Source: Rhodocollybia butyracea (Eukaryota > Basidiomycota > Agaricomycetes > Agaricales > Omphalotaceae). From it: a stretch of 64,000 bases of DNA. Position numbers and translations under genes: made by a program. Positions 9,805 to 21,249 of this stretch are shown here, piece by piece; the stretch's first letter is position 1; every line of letters begins with the position of its first letter. Location: the NCBI GenBank assembly GCA_015501585.1, contig JADNRY010000314.1, positions 1 to 64,000 of the forward strand, given 5' to 3'. Below the pieces are notes generated by a model. It had not been told where the DNA came from. It made no database searches and saw only the letters and a program-made list of their open reading frames with translations.

Positions 9805-11254
9805 TATGTGGGCATATGAGCGGTACACAAATGAAATTGTACAAACATGAGCATACCGACAAACTCAGGAGACGCGACCAACGAGAGATATATTCCCAAA
9901 GTCCGACTTGAGTGGCCTCATGCTGGTGGCTGGCACTATGTCAAGACAATCCAGCCACCAGCCGAGTTCACTGGCGCCAGAAAAACAAAAGGGATCGGTG
10001 AGCAAGGAACAAATGGATTCAAAGCAAGTTGCGCACCTTTGACCTATCCAGAAAAACTTCCTGCGATGTATGCTTGAGACCATCAACTGCGAATATCCGA
10101 GCCTGCCATGAGGCGCTTGAGTAAAAGTAATGGCAACATTTGAAATTTGAAGACAGCTTCTGTTTACGGTGCACTGCGGGATAGGCTGAGCATTACAGTC
10201 AGAAATTGATGATTAAGACATGATGCATGAAGTGGCAGGTATCCAGCAGTTGTGTTGATGGGTAAGAAAACAGCGTAGCGGTGTTGGTGCTGGTGCTGCG
10301 GTAAGTTCAACTGACGTGGTCATGTGATCTGTCAATCTCGTTCCGTTTATCCGATCATTCCGCTTGTCCCGCATTTTCCGTATGCTCCCGGGTGGGGCTC
10401 TGCACCATACCATATACAGCTATGGCCGTATAAAGCGCAGTGCTATGCGGGTTATGGTTGCGCCGTAGCTGTACCGTAAAAACATCTCAAAAATCCTCGC
10501 CGGTACGGTAACCGTCAATTTGTAACACTCGATCCCATCAAACCAAAGACAGTGGGAAACTGTGATAACCTGCGATGACTTAGAGAGATAAAGATTAGAT
10601 TCAATTTATCTCTCGTGGCCGGGAATATTCCCGTCCACATGTCATTTTTTATCTGGTTAAATCTTTTTTTTTTTTTGGAACATTGTCTGCGCCAGCGACT
10701 TGCGTCGCTATTGCGTCGTCGCTAGCTGGTTAAATCTTAAAAGGAGTGCTGAAGGTTTGTATGAACACTATGTAATATTCATGCATGGAACTCAGGTTCA
10801 GCATTAAGTATGGTGGGTTTGCTGCAACTTGAAGTGGCTGCGGGGCACGTAGTGTTCAATGAACTTAACGTTTGGTAGAGTTGCAAGTGGTAGTGTCCTA
10901 GATATCCGGGGCAGTGGGGACTCGGAGCCATGAGACCCACAGGAGATTGGAAGTACTTGATAATGCTCTATATGTTCTATACTATTTGGCCTTGATACTT
11001 GGCCTTATATACTACGGTGTGGGTACTCCATGAGGTGTCTGTAAGTATTAGTGAGTAACTTGGTAAGTACATCAGTAAGCTACATCAGAAGAGAATTAGT
11101 CCTGGATTGACATGACATCATCATTGGCATGGCAACTAGTACAACAATGACCAGGGGCATGGCCAACAAAGCGGCGAGTCACAAGCCAACAAGCCCCATC
11201 CTTGCTGGCACAGCAGATCCACAAAAATGCATTATAATGGCCATACATAAACTG
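9805..11254. other. Intergenic; one dispersed-repeat copy, no gene
   Basis: No supported ORF. A patch at about 10390-10520 is rich in CCGTA/TACGG words like those of the element at 11255-11619. The tail (10898-11145) is one copy of a 250-bp dispersed repeat. Confidence 0.4.
10898..11145 (+). repeat. Dispersed repeat, copy 1 (about 250 bp)
   Basis: It begins near ATCCGGGGCAGTGGGGACT and ends near CATCATTGGCATGGCAAC. A direct copy lies at about 17328-17572 (ATCCAGCGCAGTGGGGACT ... CATCATCGGCGCGGCAAC). They could be solo LTRs or another short interspersed repeat; clear TG...CA ends were not found. Confidence 0.6.
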
Positions 11255-11619
11255 TAGGGATCTCCACCGTAACCGTATACGGTTACGGCCGGTAAAATTG
11301 GCCAAAATTGGTCTATACGGTACGGTATACGGCAAGTATATGGTACGGCTGGCACCTGTATTTTTACGGTATACGGCACATCAGATCTTGAGCTGGTGGG
11401 TCCTAGCCAATATTTATGAAGCAAAAACCATTGATTTAATTGTTTTTGGACTCACCAGGATAGAGACAAGTGCCAGATTCGGCCCCTACAGGGTACCCGT
11501 ATGGCATCCGTAAAAATACAGCCGTAAAAACTGCTCACAGAAACCGTTTACAGTACGGTTATGGGTACCTGTATACTCGTAACCATAAGCTGTATCTTAG
11601 GTGACGGGGGAGATCCCTA
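11255..11619. mobile_element. CCGTATACGG-rich MITE, ends TAGGGATCTCC / GGAGATCCCTA
   Basis: Perfect 11-bp inverted ends at 11255-11265 and 11609-11619; the outer TA is a plausible target duplication. The interior is full of CGTATACGGTTACGG and related words in both orientations. A shorter, reversed copy sits at 42340-42595. Confidence 0.65.
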
Positions 11620-12306
11620 ATAAAGTGCCACTTTAGTATGTTTGTACACAATGTAGCAGTGTCAAGTATAGTGTTCCCCAAAGAATGTATATCAAAATAG
11701 CTGTTTCTCTGTCCGGTCACCAGTGCAGCATCTGTTGTACAAGTTCAGCTAGTCTTTTGCCCAAGCCACTTTAATGATGCAGCTAGCTTGATACATATGT
11801 ATAAGTTCATGGAAGACAAAATCTATAGACAGCTGCCTGTTGGAAATCAGCTAAGAAGTCCAGTCAGAGCACAAAGGGGCTGTTAGGCCTAGTGACCAAC
11901 ACAAGATATTAGTGCGGTTGTACTAAGGTATATATTAGATACCTTTGCAAACGCATGAGTACTACACTACTACATGCTAGCTTAAATACAGTACCTACTG
12001 TATACTACATATCGAGTATTACTACCTACTGACTAAGTATATGGATTTACCAACAATCAGTAAGCACCGATATACAACTTCCGATCCGGCTACACAATCT
12101 CCGGAGTTGATGTCATCGGCGAATACACAACACTGCCCACTTACAATAGCTTCAAATACATACATATATTTTTGGACACTTGGAGTCTGAGTCCATTCTG
12201 GGGCAATACAGTCAGAATCAGAAAGAAGATGAGTGGAGAAGGAACATACAGTTGGATACAGCTTAAGTGTGTCTGAGAGTCAAAGGTCTGAATGTACTCA
12301 CAGGTA
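11620..12306. other. Intergenic, no gene seen
   Basis: AT-rich sequence lying between two transposable elements. I see nothing in it that supports a gene or an RNA. Confidence 0.4.
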
Positions 12307-13618
12307 TACTGTTCAAAAGTGGGAAAAAATACCCACGCGCGCCGAAACTTTATTTCACGCAGAAACTATATTTCGCGCAGAAACTTTATAGTGTGCGGGC
12401 CAAAACTTTTCCTCAAATTCCTTTTGTTGCATTTCCTTTCAGTAATAGCTCATTAGATGTACATTTACTGTGCATCTACTGTACATCTACTACTTAATTG
12501 TTATTATATAGTCCATAATACCCTCGTAAACTTAGTGAAAAGCTATCAAGGGAACCGGTACAGCCACAATGTACGTGAGCTCATGCTTTGGCCGGCCAAA
12601 GCGATCGGGGGGCGTGCTCACATGATTGCTTAACCGCACAGATCGAGTCAGCCTTCAGTGGCATGACCCGCCGACTCTTCACACTTTGGATAAGCTAGTT
12701 GTCTGAAATGGTGAATAAAGAATAGTAGATACTACTAAACATGGTATATCTCAATGACCAATAAGTACAGATAAAGCTTGGTAGGGGCTCGAGCCTCGGC
12801 CTGCGCTCCCCGAGCCCTGTCTGCCATCGAAGGCGAAGTTGCCGAAAAGACTGATTTTTGAATGTCACGCGACAATGAGCTATAAATCAAGCGGTGGTAA
12901 GACCGACCGGCTCGAGCTACAGACTAAGCGGTGTAAGACCGACTTTCCAGAACGCGTAGTGAGAGCTGAAAAATATTGATGGGCTGGACTTCTATGAAGA
13001 GTTGGTGATAAGGCAAGTGATAAGCACCAATTCTCACGTCTGCCTATCTTATCCTCCGATAGGCGCCTTTGGCGGACCAATCTAATCCACTATCTTATGG
13101 CATCTTATCTAGCTAGTTATCTCGCACCTGACCTAGTCAGTTACATCACCACCATTGCCCGCTCGCTTTGGCTGGCCAAAGCATGCACTCCAAAAGTGGC
13201 CAAATTTCAATCGAGCAGAAATGTCAACTGAAAAGTCACGTGTTTCTATACAAGGTATATCGACAGTCACCTGATATTTCCCACGAGCTTATATGGCTTA
13301 TCGAAAATCACGTGCTTCTATCAGTGTCCTGCTCGGTAGAAATTTGTCCACTTTCGGTCACATACATTGTGGCTGTGCCCACTTCTCTTGATAGCTTTTC
13401 ACTAAGTTTATGAGGGTATTATGGACTATATAATAACAATTAAGTAGTAGATGTACAGTAAATGTACATCTAATGAGCTAATACCGAAAGAAATGCAATA
13501 AAAGAATTTTGACCAAAAGTTTCGGCGCGCGAACTATAAAGTTTCTGCGCGAAATAAAGTTTCTGCGTGAAATAAAGTTTCGGCGCGCGTGGGTAATTTT
13601 TCCCACTTTTGAACAGCA
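12307..13618. mobile_element. 1.3-kb TIR element, same tip family
   Basis: The left arm 12307-12577 and right arm 13362-13618 are inverted copies, with TA at 12305-12306 and 13619-13620. The left tip reads TACTGTTCAAAAGTGGGA and the right tip, reversed, TGCTGTTCAAAAGTGGGA. Each arm has three units of GCGCAGAAACTTTAT-type sequence after the tip. The centre contains a second, inner inverted repeat (about 13193-13356, CGAGCAG ... CTGCTCG) and palindromes around GCTTTGGCCGGCCAAAGC. No transposase frame is present, so it is non-autonomous. Confidence 0.75.
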
Positions 13619-13620
13619 TA

Positions 13621-14557
13621 CACAGGTAAATACTAAAAATAATCGAGACAGAACCATCTGCCAGATTCTGGATGGCTAATGACAAGCGGAACCCAGTGGG
13701 TGAGACTAAAGGTAGAGCCCAGCGGCGTTGAAGAGTGAATCAGAACAGTATTTCTAATAGAGGGGCGTGATGCAGGGCGGAAGTTTATGACGTCGTGGTC
13801 ATTGTGCACTTGAGTTCAATCTTAATGTGCAATGTGCTGGAAAAATCACATCACAAAGGGTTTGTCCTGGTGGTCTGTAGGTCTAGGTAGGAAAATTACG
13901 CCAGAAAAGAAAGACAGTTGATTTTTGATGAAAACATACTGTCCACACTTGCTGTTCACTCAGACATCTTCATGTAGGAGAAGAAAGAGAACTGTTTGAT
14001 TCAGCAATGCGCAAGAATAAGTGAAGAAAGCTGGAAATGTATCAGACCGCGGCCCGCTGGGAGGAAAATGACGTCTTGAGTAGTGGACATCTTAGCTACT
14101 GGGGACACAAACGCTTTGCTTACGTAGCGGTTTGTGAACTAGTGGCTTGATGTCACCAATAATCATGCTGCGCTGTTACCATCTGCTACTACATTGGACA
14201 GTACATATTTGGTTCATTGTTAATTATTCCCAAGATTATTCCCATGCATATGTGCTAAAATTTGGATTTCAATAAGTATGAACCATGTATCGTGGTCTAC
14301 ATTAGTCTTACTGTTGTATGAGTGTTGTGTCTCTCTTTCCACCCATGCAATCTGAGTCCTTGCCTTGGAACAGGTCTCCTTAAATGCATACAAAGGATGC
14401 TGTTTCGGACTCCCTTCCCCTATCATCTTCTGACAATTAAGTTAATGGCAACATGATTCCTAGTCACACATCCTTGTTCTCCAACCATCACGGTGACAAC
14501 CAAACTTCACAGTCTTCACTTTTACTATACTCGTCACTCCGCCAGTGTGTAGTATGT
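13621..14557. other. Intergenic, no gene seen
   Basis: There are no convincing frames or repeats apart from the inverted-repeat arm that starts at about 14558. Confidence 0.4.
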
Positions 14558-16752
14558 TATGGAAAGCCGGAAGGGCCTGCCCCTCTTAAGTCCGTTTTGT
14601 CATTGATCCGGACCCAGGACCCAGGACACCATAGGTAGGCGCCTGTGGAGCGCCCGTGGCTGTCGATAGGGTCGATAGGGTGCGTTGATGTGTGATCCTC
14701 AAGATGTAGGTAGCTGGTTAAATACTTCAGTAACCATTAATTTGTGGTATGGTATTCATAGATTGGGAGAGAATCTTAGCGGTCCTCCGGGTCCCAGCAT
14801 CAAAGGAGGTCCACAGTCAGCTACAATTGGGCTGGTCAAGGGGCTGGTGGGCCGACATTACTTGCATGAATCCTGGACATGAGTGTGCAGCGTTAATGGA
14901 CCATTTTCAGTAACTTTGATTCTGGCAGCATGTGGCCCAGGTCAGCATATACTCTGAGCACTGTGTCCCAGCGATTGTAGACACTAGAAAGAAAGAAAGC
15001 CAAGTCTTTCGACAGGTGCGGATGTAGCGGCAAAGTCAGAAGTGTACATGTACAAACGTCTTGTATTGAAGTAAATATGTACCTCTAGAACTTATAAGTA
15101 CGCACTACAAGTACCAGTGTAAGTAAGTGAATGCAGAAATATAAATAAAGTAACTCACCCTCAGAAGTGTACGTGTAAAAAACGTCTGAGGGCTAAGGAT
15201 AACTAATCCTGTATATAAGTAAGATACTCGAAACTGCCTTGAAGTAATAATAAGGCACCCGGATGAACGAAGAGGCTTGATAAATAAAATAAGACATGGA
15301 GAATCATCAGAACCCCCTGGGAGGGTAAACCTTCCTACATCGAAACACGTCCCATCTGACCTGGGAGCAAAAGGCGGGGGGCGGAACTCCTTGGCGCGAA
15401 GCTTCCCTCCTGACAAGTTTAAGTCAAGTCGAGTTGAAAAATAACTATACTTGACTGCATGAACTCAAGTTGGAGCTGCTTGTCGACTCGGAGTATATAT
15501 CAATTATCCAAAAAGGCAACCCCTGCTCCGCAATGGCAACTTGCTCAGCGACCCAAGTTTAAGTCCTCCGCTTCCCACTTCAAGTTACAAAGACCTTATG
15601 TTGTGCCTCCATATACTGTCTACATAAACTCCTTGGCTGCGGATAAGGAACTTGTTTGTATACATTGTACAGGCTTATAAAGTTGCTTGTAACCTATGTT
15701 AGGATTATTACTGTAGTGGCACATCAGCTCCATGACCAATTAGCCCTGCTGCACTGTATAGTTCTTCCATACAGCTTCAAAAATTTCCACTGAGACAGAT
15801 AAATATTCTCAAGATACCCTTTTACTGGGAGCAAGGAGCAACAGAAGCCCGACTGCCCCAATATGCATGTAGAACTACAAAATGAAGTGAGTTTGAGGCA
15901 AGTTTACAAGTCTATCAAAACTCGGCAACTTGCCTTCTTGTTTTCCTGTTCTAGAGCTGAACCAAGGCAGTCAAGTAATGAGTTCTGGGGCAACTGTGTA
16001 ACTCCTTGCTATGTGCTGGGGCCTCAAGGCCTTAAGGTCCAAGATCTTTTCCAAATTCCAATTTTACTATATGTGAAACACCATAACTTGCTCCTTTCCC
16101 TTCCCTCGGCCTCTCCCCTTGTTCTCATTCTCTTTCCTTTGCTCTTGCCCACTCATTTCCTTGGAAATTTTGTATCTTTTCCTTGCCCAGTTTGTGCTTC
16201 CCTGTCTGCCTGCCACCTGCCTGTCTCCTTGGCCCTCCATCTTTCTCCCTTGTAAACAGCCTACTACAATGTTTGATCATTATACTAGATTGATATTGTA
16301 CAAGTACATACTACAAAGGTTGCACAAAGTCCAAGCCATAATAAGAGCAATATCTAGTACCAATCCCTGACCTTCACTGCTCTGAGTCCCCACTGTGCCA
16401 AATTTAAACAACAAGTTACTGGTATTAAAAAATCGGACCACTGCAGTACATAAAACTTGACTCATGGACTTGTTTACTTCACTCAGACTGTACCGTAAGT
16501 ATACGGGCACGGCGATAACCAATATTGACTCTTGAGCATATATATAGCAGATAACCCGTTGTACACATACTTACAGTAAACTTAAGGTCAGAAAGCTATA
16601 CAGTGCAAATACGGGTTTAAATACTATAGACTAGATTTCTCACATAGCGATGAGCGCTCCGAAAGCGCTTTCATGCGTTGTCTTGGGTCCTGCCCTCGGA
16701 TCAATCACAATCGGACTTAAGAGGGGCAGGCCCTTTCGGCTTTCCATAGTAT
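14558..16752. repeat. Inverted repeat of about 70 bp spanning 2.2 kb
   Basis: 14558-14624 (GGAAAGCCGGAAGGGCCTGC...) recurs reversed at 16682-16752 (...GCAGGCCCTTTCGGCTTTCC). The enclosed 2 kb shows no convincing gene. The longest open frame there (15863-16255) is pyrimidine-rich and shows no protein features. It may be the ends of a decayed TIR element. Confidence 0.45.
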
Positions 16753-17327
16753 GTCCCCTTGTTTTGCATTTCCCACCCGGAATTCTTGTACTATTGCCTC
16801 AGTCCTGTATCCTTTATATAGAATACTTACCACTAGCTCTTTCACGATTATCCTATCAAATCGTACCTTGTGTTCTTGTACACTCACGCTGTCCTCTAGT
16901 AATGTGCAGGCTGGGGCCGGGCTCAGGAGCCGGGGCCAAGGCTGATAAAAAATCTCAGCGTGACCCTACCACAGGGCCAGGGCCAGGCTCAGGCTCAGGC
17001 CGCGGCTAAATTTACAAATATGCAGAATCAGTATAATTTGAGTACATCTAGAGTAATGCTACTGTATGTACTATTCTGTAGTATCCTCTCACGACTTGTA
17101 CTGCTCTGTCACTTAGGACTGTTGCCACATCTGCAACAGTCCAGGCTTTCTCCTAAAACTTGAAGGGCTTTATCAAAAGTTCACTTAGTAGTCTCATACC
17201 TAGCACACATCTGGACAAGTCATTCAACCGCATTACAAGCAAGACTACAGACTCGTACACAGCATAAATAAGTAAGGGAGCTGACAGCCCAGACTATAAT
17301 TCATGAATATGTAGATTGTAAAGTCGT
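16753..17327. other. Intergenic with G/C-rich CAGGCTCAGGC patch
   Basis: The patch near 16900-17010 (GTGCAGGCTGGGGCCGGGCTCAGG, then AGGCTCAGGCTCAGGC) resembles the left end of the element at 17847-18187 and may be a fragment of the same family. No gene is visible. Confidence 0.4.
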
Positions 17328-17572
17328 AGGTATCCAGCGCAGTGGGGACTTGAAGCCATGAGGCTCCCACAGGAGATTGGGAATACAAGTGCTCTATTGC
17401 TCTGTTACTACTTGGCCTTCATACCTGGCCTTATATACTCTACAAGGTGTCTGCCGGGTCTGTACATATTAGTAAGTATCTGAGTAAGTAGGTCAGTAAG
17501 CAACGTCGGAGGAATATCAGTGCCGGATTGACATGATGTCATCATCGGCGCGGCAACTACAACATGTAACTC
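17328..17572 (+). repeat. Dispersed repeat, copy 2
   Basis: This is a direct copy of 10898-11145, 6.4 kb away, with moderate divergence. Nothing resembling a retroelement polyprotein lies between the two. Confidence 0.6.
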
Positions 17573-17846
17573 CCGAGATGTCGTTGAATTGATCTCTCAT
17601 CCCCCTACTAGTACTGTTACCAGTCAATACAATCAACGATATGAGCCAGAAAACTCGGCATCAATTGATTTCCATAAAAGTACAATTCATAAACAGTACA
17701 TATGTACTTACCTATGGTTGGGCGCCAAAATCCTTGGCTCCACAGCACTTTCCTAGAATTCTGTACCTACAACGTAGATATACAGGCTGCTGCATGTACT
17801 CTCATACCCCTTATTTGTACATGTAGTATGTAGTACTTGCATGTAG

Positions 17847-18187
17847 TGATGTGCCGGCTGGGGCTCAGGCGCTGGCTCAAGTAAGGCTGCTCTTTGGTAC
17901 AAATACACTACACCCATACTCAACTGCCAGAGCTGATCTGCATACTAATTGTCAACCAGTTGTGAATCAGTTTACAAAATTTTTGTGATACCAAACAAGA
18001 TGGCAATGACCCTTTCAGCTGCAAAAACAGGTAACAAACAGGTAAACAATGTCGAATGTAGCTTCACAATTATGTGTTTTAAGCTCAAATACTTGAGCAG
18101 GGTCCTGAGCCCTACTGAACCCCAGAGACGGCTCAACAAGGGCCAGGTCAGAGGGCCCAATGTCTCTGAAACCTAGCCGGCACATCA
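17847..18187. mobile_element. 341-bp MITE, ends TGATGTGCCGGCT / AGCCGGCACATCA
   Basis: Perfect 13-bp inverted ends are flanked by GTAG on both sides (17843-17846 and 18188-18191), a candidate 4-bp target duplication. The interior contains GGGGCTCAGG and CCTGAGCCC near the two ends. It has no ORF of its own. Confidence 0.6.
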
Positions 18188-18459
18188 GTAGACCATATAT
18201 TAGTAGCATCAAGCTGTTCACTAGTGCTCAGAGTCCACATCACTAGATTTTGTAGGTCTTTTCTTTAGTATTTGCTGAGGAGCTGAAAGTTGAAGCATGG
18301 CTTGGCACTGAAACCTTTGCTGAACTATATAAAGTTTGTCCCAGGTTTTGCAGATGTACAATTGAAGCCATTTTTGTCTTCCCTTGATCCTATTTTTTCT
18401 GGGGATTGAATAACTGAGGATTATATAAATTACCTTTGTTCCACCCTGACATTACCATC

Positions 18460-18785
18460 GCATTAGTCAAAACGATTGTCTTAATTCTCGGCACTCTGAG
18501 TGATTGTTTACTCAAAAGCAATCCAAATGATTGTCTGGCAGTGGGCACTCTAAATGATTGTGTTTGTGCAAGACAATCATTTTGATTGTCCTTAATAGTA
18601 GGCAATCTAAATGATTGTCTGAAATTGGGCACTCTAAATGATTGCTTACTCAAGACAATGTAAATGATTGTCTTAAATTGTGGACATTCTAAATGATTGT
18701 TTGCTCAAGACAATCAAAATAAGTGATTGGCAAAAAAACATCTAAATGATTGTCTCAGACAATCAAATTAATTGTTTTTCCTTCC
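18460..18785. repeat. Satellite of CTAAATGATTGTCT units
   Basis: About a dozen copies of AAATGATTGT(CT) are spaced 25-60 bp apart, several paired with an inverted AGACAATCATTT, and linked by TTGGGCACTCT. The array ends right at the splice acceptor of the GTPase-like exon and occupies the place where its upstream exons should be. Confidence 0.7.
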
Positions 18786-18790
18786 CGTAG

Positions 18791-19284
18791 TGTATACCGC
18801 TACTGCGCAGAAGGTCATTGACCTTATTGTCCCCTTCAATCCTGTGAACGTCCGGATTACAAAGGAGATACGCGTAGAAAACAAGGCTTTTATAGATACG
18901 GCGGCTGGATCGATGCAGCGGGAAGAATTGGATAATCTCATCGCAAAGCACAACGAAGAATTTGCTGCATTACAAAGAGAGATAATTGAGTCGAAGAACA
19001 ACGATCCCCAGCTACGGGAGCTAGAGCAGGAAAAAGAGGAGCTACAGAAGAAACTGAACTCTTGGCGGAATGAGAAAGACAAACTATCCAGAGGTTTGGA
19101 GAGCGATAGCGGGGGTGTGGGGATGGATAACGAGGGAAAGTCGGTATCGAGACGATTGGATAACCAGCGCAGAGGGCCAGATGCCAAAGAAGAATCGCCG
19201 CAGCACCAGAACCAGTACTGGGGCATAGGTCTAGCAGTGTTTGTCGGTGTCCTCATGGCTACTGCTATGGTTGCGAGGAGCTGA
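18791..19284 (+). pseudogene. 3' exon of a P-loop/AIG1-like GTPase with C-terminal membrane anchor
   Basis: An acceptor (TTCCCGTAG, ending 18790) opens a frame running to a TGA at 19282-19284. The protein begins with a DLIVPFNPVNVRITKEIRVE segment, then an F-I-D-T-A-A-G motif, a long Glu/Lys/Leu coiled coil and a C-terminal hydrophobic anchor (about 16 residues ending MATAMVARS). This order resembles the region after the G domain in mushroom AIG1-type P-loop GTPases, a recognition from memory that I cannot confirm. The G domain is absent: upstream lies a satellite and no in-frame ATG. It is most likely a 5'-truncated remnant, unless an exon lies far upstream. Confidence 0.45.
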
Positions 19285-20266
19285 AGATTATATACGAGAT
19301 AGGTTCGAACTCCTTAGGTTTTGCTCAGAAGATATATTATTTTACTTCCTGTTCTTGTCATTGTTGGAAGTCCCAAATTCACGGTATATATATGTATATC
19401 TATAGCCTTCTATCTCAGGATTCAACCTAAATATTCAACCTCAACCCGCCCTTGAGTTAGAGGCTGATCTCCCTATTTAAAGCATTCATTGAGTAGCTCA
19501 AAGTTTACTGGGATTGCTTGTGCCCCAGACGGATACAGGTCGCATATCATCACGCCGAGATGCACGACTGCGGTTGCCACAGCTATAACTGATAAAGCAA
19601 GTAAGAAACCACTTACATGGAGCAAGGAGATTGATTGCATTTATAAATTATAATCCAAGGTTATCGATAGTAAAGGTAGGACTGGATTGTATGTTGTTGT
19701 TGGATAAAAGTACTTAAGCCAATTGCTGAAGAAGGGGCACCACAGATAGAATGAGAATACCAAGGACTCAGCCAAAAAACAGCTTGAGCCTTGCGTCCAC
19801 TGCGCTAGCGATTGAGAGTGCTTCGTCATGTTCATTTACAAGTTTTTGCGATCTTGTCCTTTGACTTATCTCAATCTGGGACCTGTGGGTATGAAGTTAT
19901 AACTTATACTAATAGTCTTGTTGTGCGTCAGATTCCGATAAGATGCAGGCGAGGAGACAGTGTAAGGCCGATTGACTCTTTCTCCAGAGGCTGACTCTAA
20001 AGAACACGTATTCACAGGGTTCTTTTGTTCTTTTGGTCGAATAGTTTTCGGGATATGGACGGGAAGTGTAAGTGAGTGTTCTGGACTTATGGCTGAGTCG
20101 ACTAAGTCTACAATGAGTTAGAGAAGGTTAGAGACTTGGAGATCCGCAGAGGCAATGGGCGCTTCAAATAAGCGCCTAGCAGTGTAAAAACTGCCATGAC
20201 CCGATTAAAAGTAAGTCGCGCTCAAACCTCAGCCTACCTGTTGCCTGGATAGCACCATTTTAGACT
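19285..20266. other. Intergenic, no gene seen
   Basis: Unique-looking sequence. A B-box-like AGGTTCGAACTCC occurs at 19303-19315 just after the GTPase-like stop, but no tRNA fold is seen around it. Confidence 0.35.
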
Positions 20267-20552
20267 ATGTGGATGGCCTTCTGCTATCAACAACTAGGAA
20301 GAACTGTTGGAGGGGCAAAAGTGCGTAATTGGTGTAATTCATTTCTTTCTGCCTGGACGTCTCCTTCACTTGTTGACGGCTCCCGCTTTCTAACGATGTC
20401 GCCAATATCACATCTCTACTATACATCGTCATCGTTGGTCTTTTCCCTCCCGCTGCTACTGCGGCATCATTCTGATTCTTCACGACTTTCTTCGCGACTT
20501 TGACCTTCCTGTTGGTGTCCGGAATATCTGTGTTCTGCTATCAGTGAGCTCA

Positions 20553-21010
20553 ATGCTAGTTACATCACCCACTCGCCTTCAAATCCTAGTCATCGGCAAT
20601 GAGCCAGGAAATTTCGAATCTTTTACCTCGTACAACCGACGCAAGTATGGGTCAGGCGCTGCCGCTGTTATCGACGATTCGACAACCAACGAAGAACTCC
20701 AGAGGTTCATAAAAGTGCGTAATTGGTGTTACCTGTCCGGAACTTTATTTTAACGCTTCCGCTTCATGTCCAGCTGTACCGATTTCCGTCCTTCCTGTTT
20801 GCTGTTATCCATTGAACTTTACTGCGGCTGAAGGGAACCTCTATGCAGCACCCGCCCTCGTAGGCGACATTCTCGTTTGGAAGCTTCTCCCGCAACCTAC
20901 TCCAACTCCAACTACATCGTTCACCAAGTCTGAGTGGCGTACCTCAGGCCTCAGGTGTCGTTCAATTCGTCGTTTGAAGGTCTTTGGCTAGGCTATCGGG
21001 CAGCTGTTGA
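20553..21010 (+). pseudogene. Aldehyde dehydrogenase (P5C dehydrogenase-like) remnant
   Basis: At 20805-20900 one frame reads PLNFTAAEGNL then APALVGDILVWK, which resembles the N-F-T-A...G-N-L...P-A-L-x-G-N-x-V-x-W-K segment that binds cofactor in delta-1-pyrroline-5-carboxylate dehydrogenases. About 35 codons on, SGVVQFV fits the next conserved block. A preceding exon (ATG at 20553) ends in a GTGCGTAATTGG donor that is repeated at 20320. Stops and frame changes interrupt the rest, so only fragments of the roughly 500-residue enzyme remain. Assignment is by motif memory only. Confidence 0.4.
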
Positions 21011-21249
21011 GTATCAAGGCAAGTGATCCATCACGTATCAAATCCTCTGCGTACCTCCACTAACCCAATTATCACGTTGGCAGCGCTTTGTCCTATCTCG
21101 GCTCTACGTCTCGTCAATCTGGACCGATGGCTTCAAGGATCGGCTTTTGCCCGAACTTTCTTAAATCAATTTGACTCTTTGTTGGTTCGGGGAAATTTCA
21201 TGGGTTCGGCTATGCAATACTTTTCTTCCATTGAATAATCTACGCGTGG

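Noticed and set aside
15863..16255. 130-codon ATG-initiated open frame
   Set aside because: It is driven by a pyrimidine-rich tract (CTTGCC/CTCTTTCC), has no domain or homologous copy, and is probably chance.
10898..17572. LTR retrotransposon defined by the two 250-bp direct repeats
   Set aside because: No gag/pol sequence, primer site or clear TG...CA ends were found; the 6.4 kb between them is filled with unrelated elements.
18460..18785. CRISPR-like array
   Set aside because: Repeat units are irregular in spacing and orientation, with no unique spacers of constant length; it is a eukaryotic satellite.
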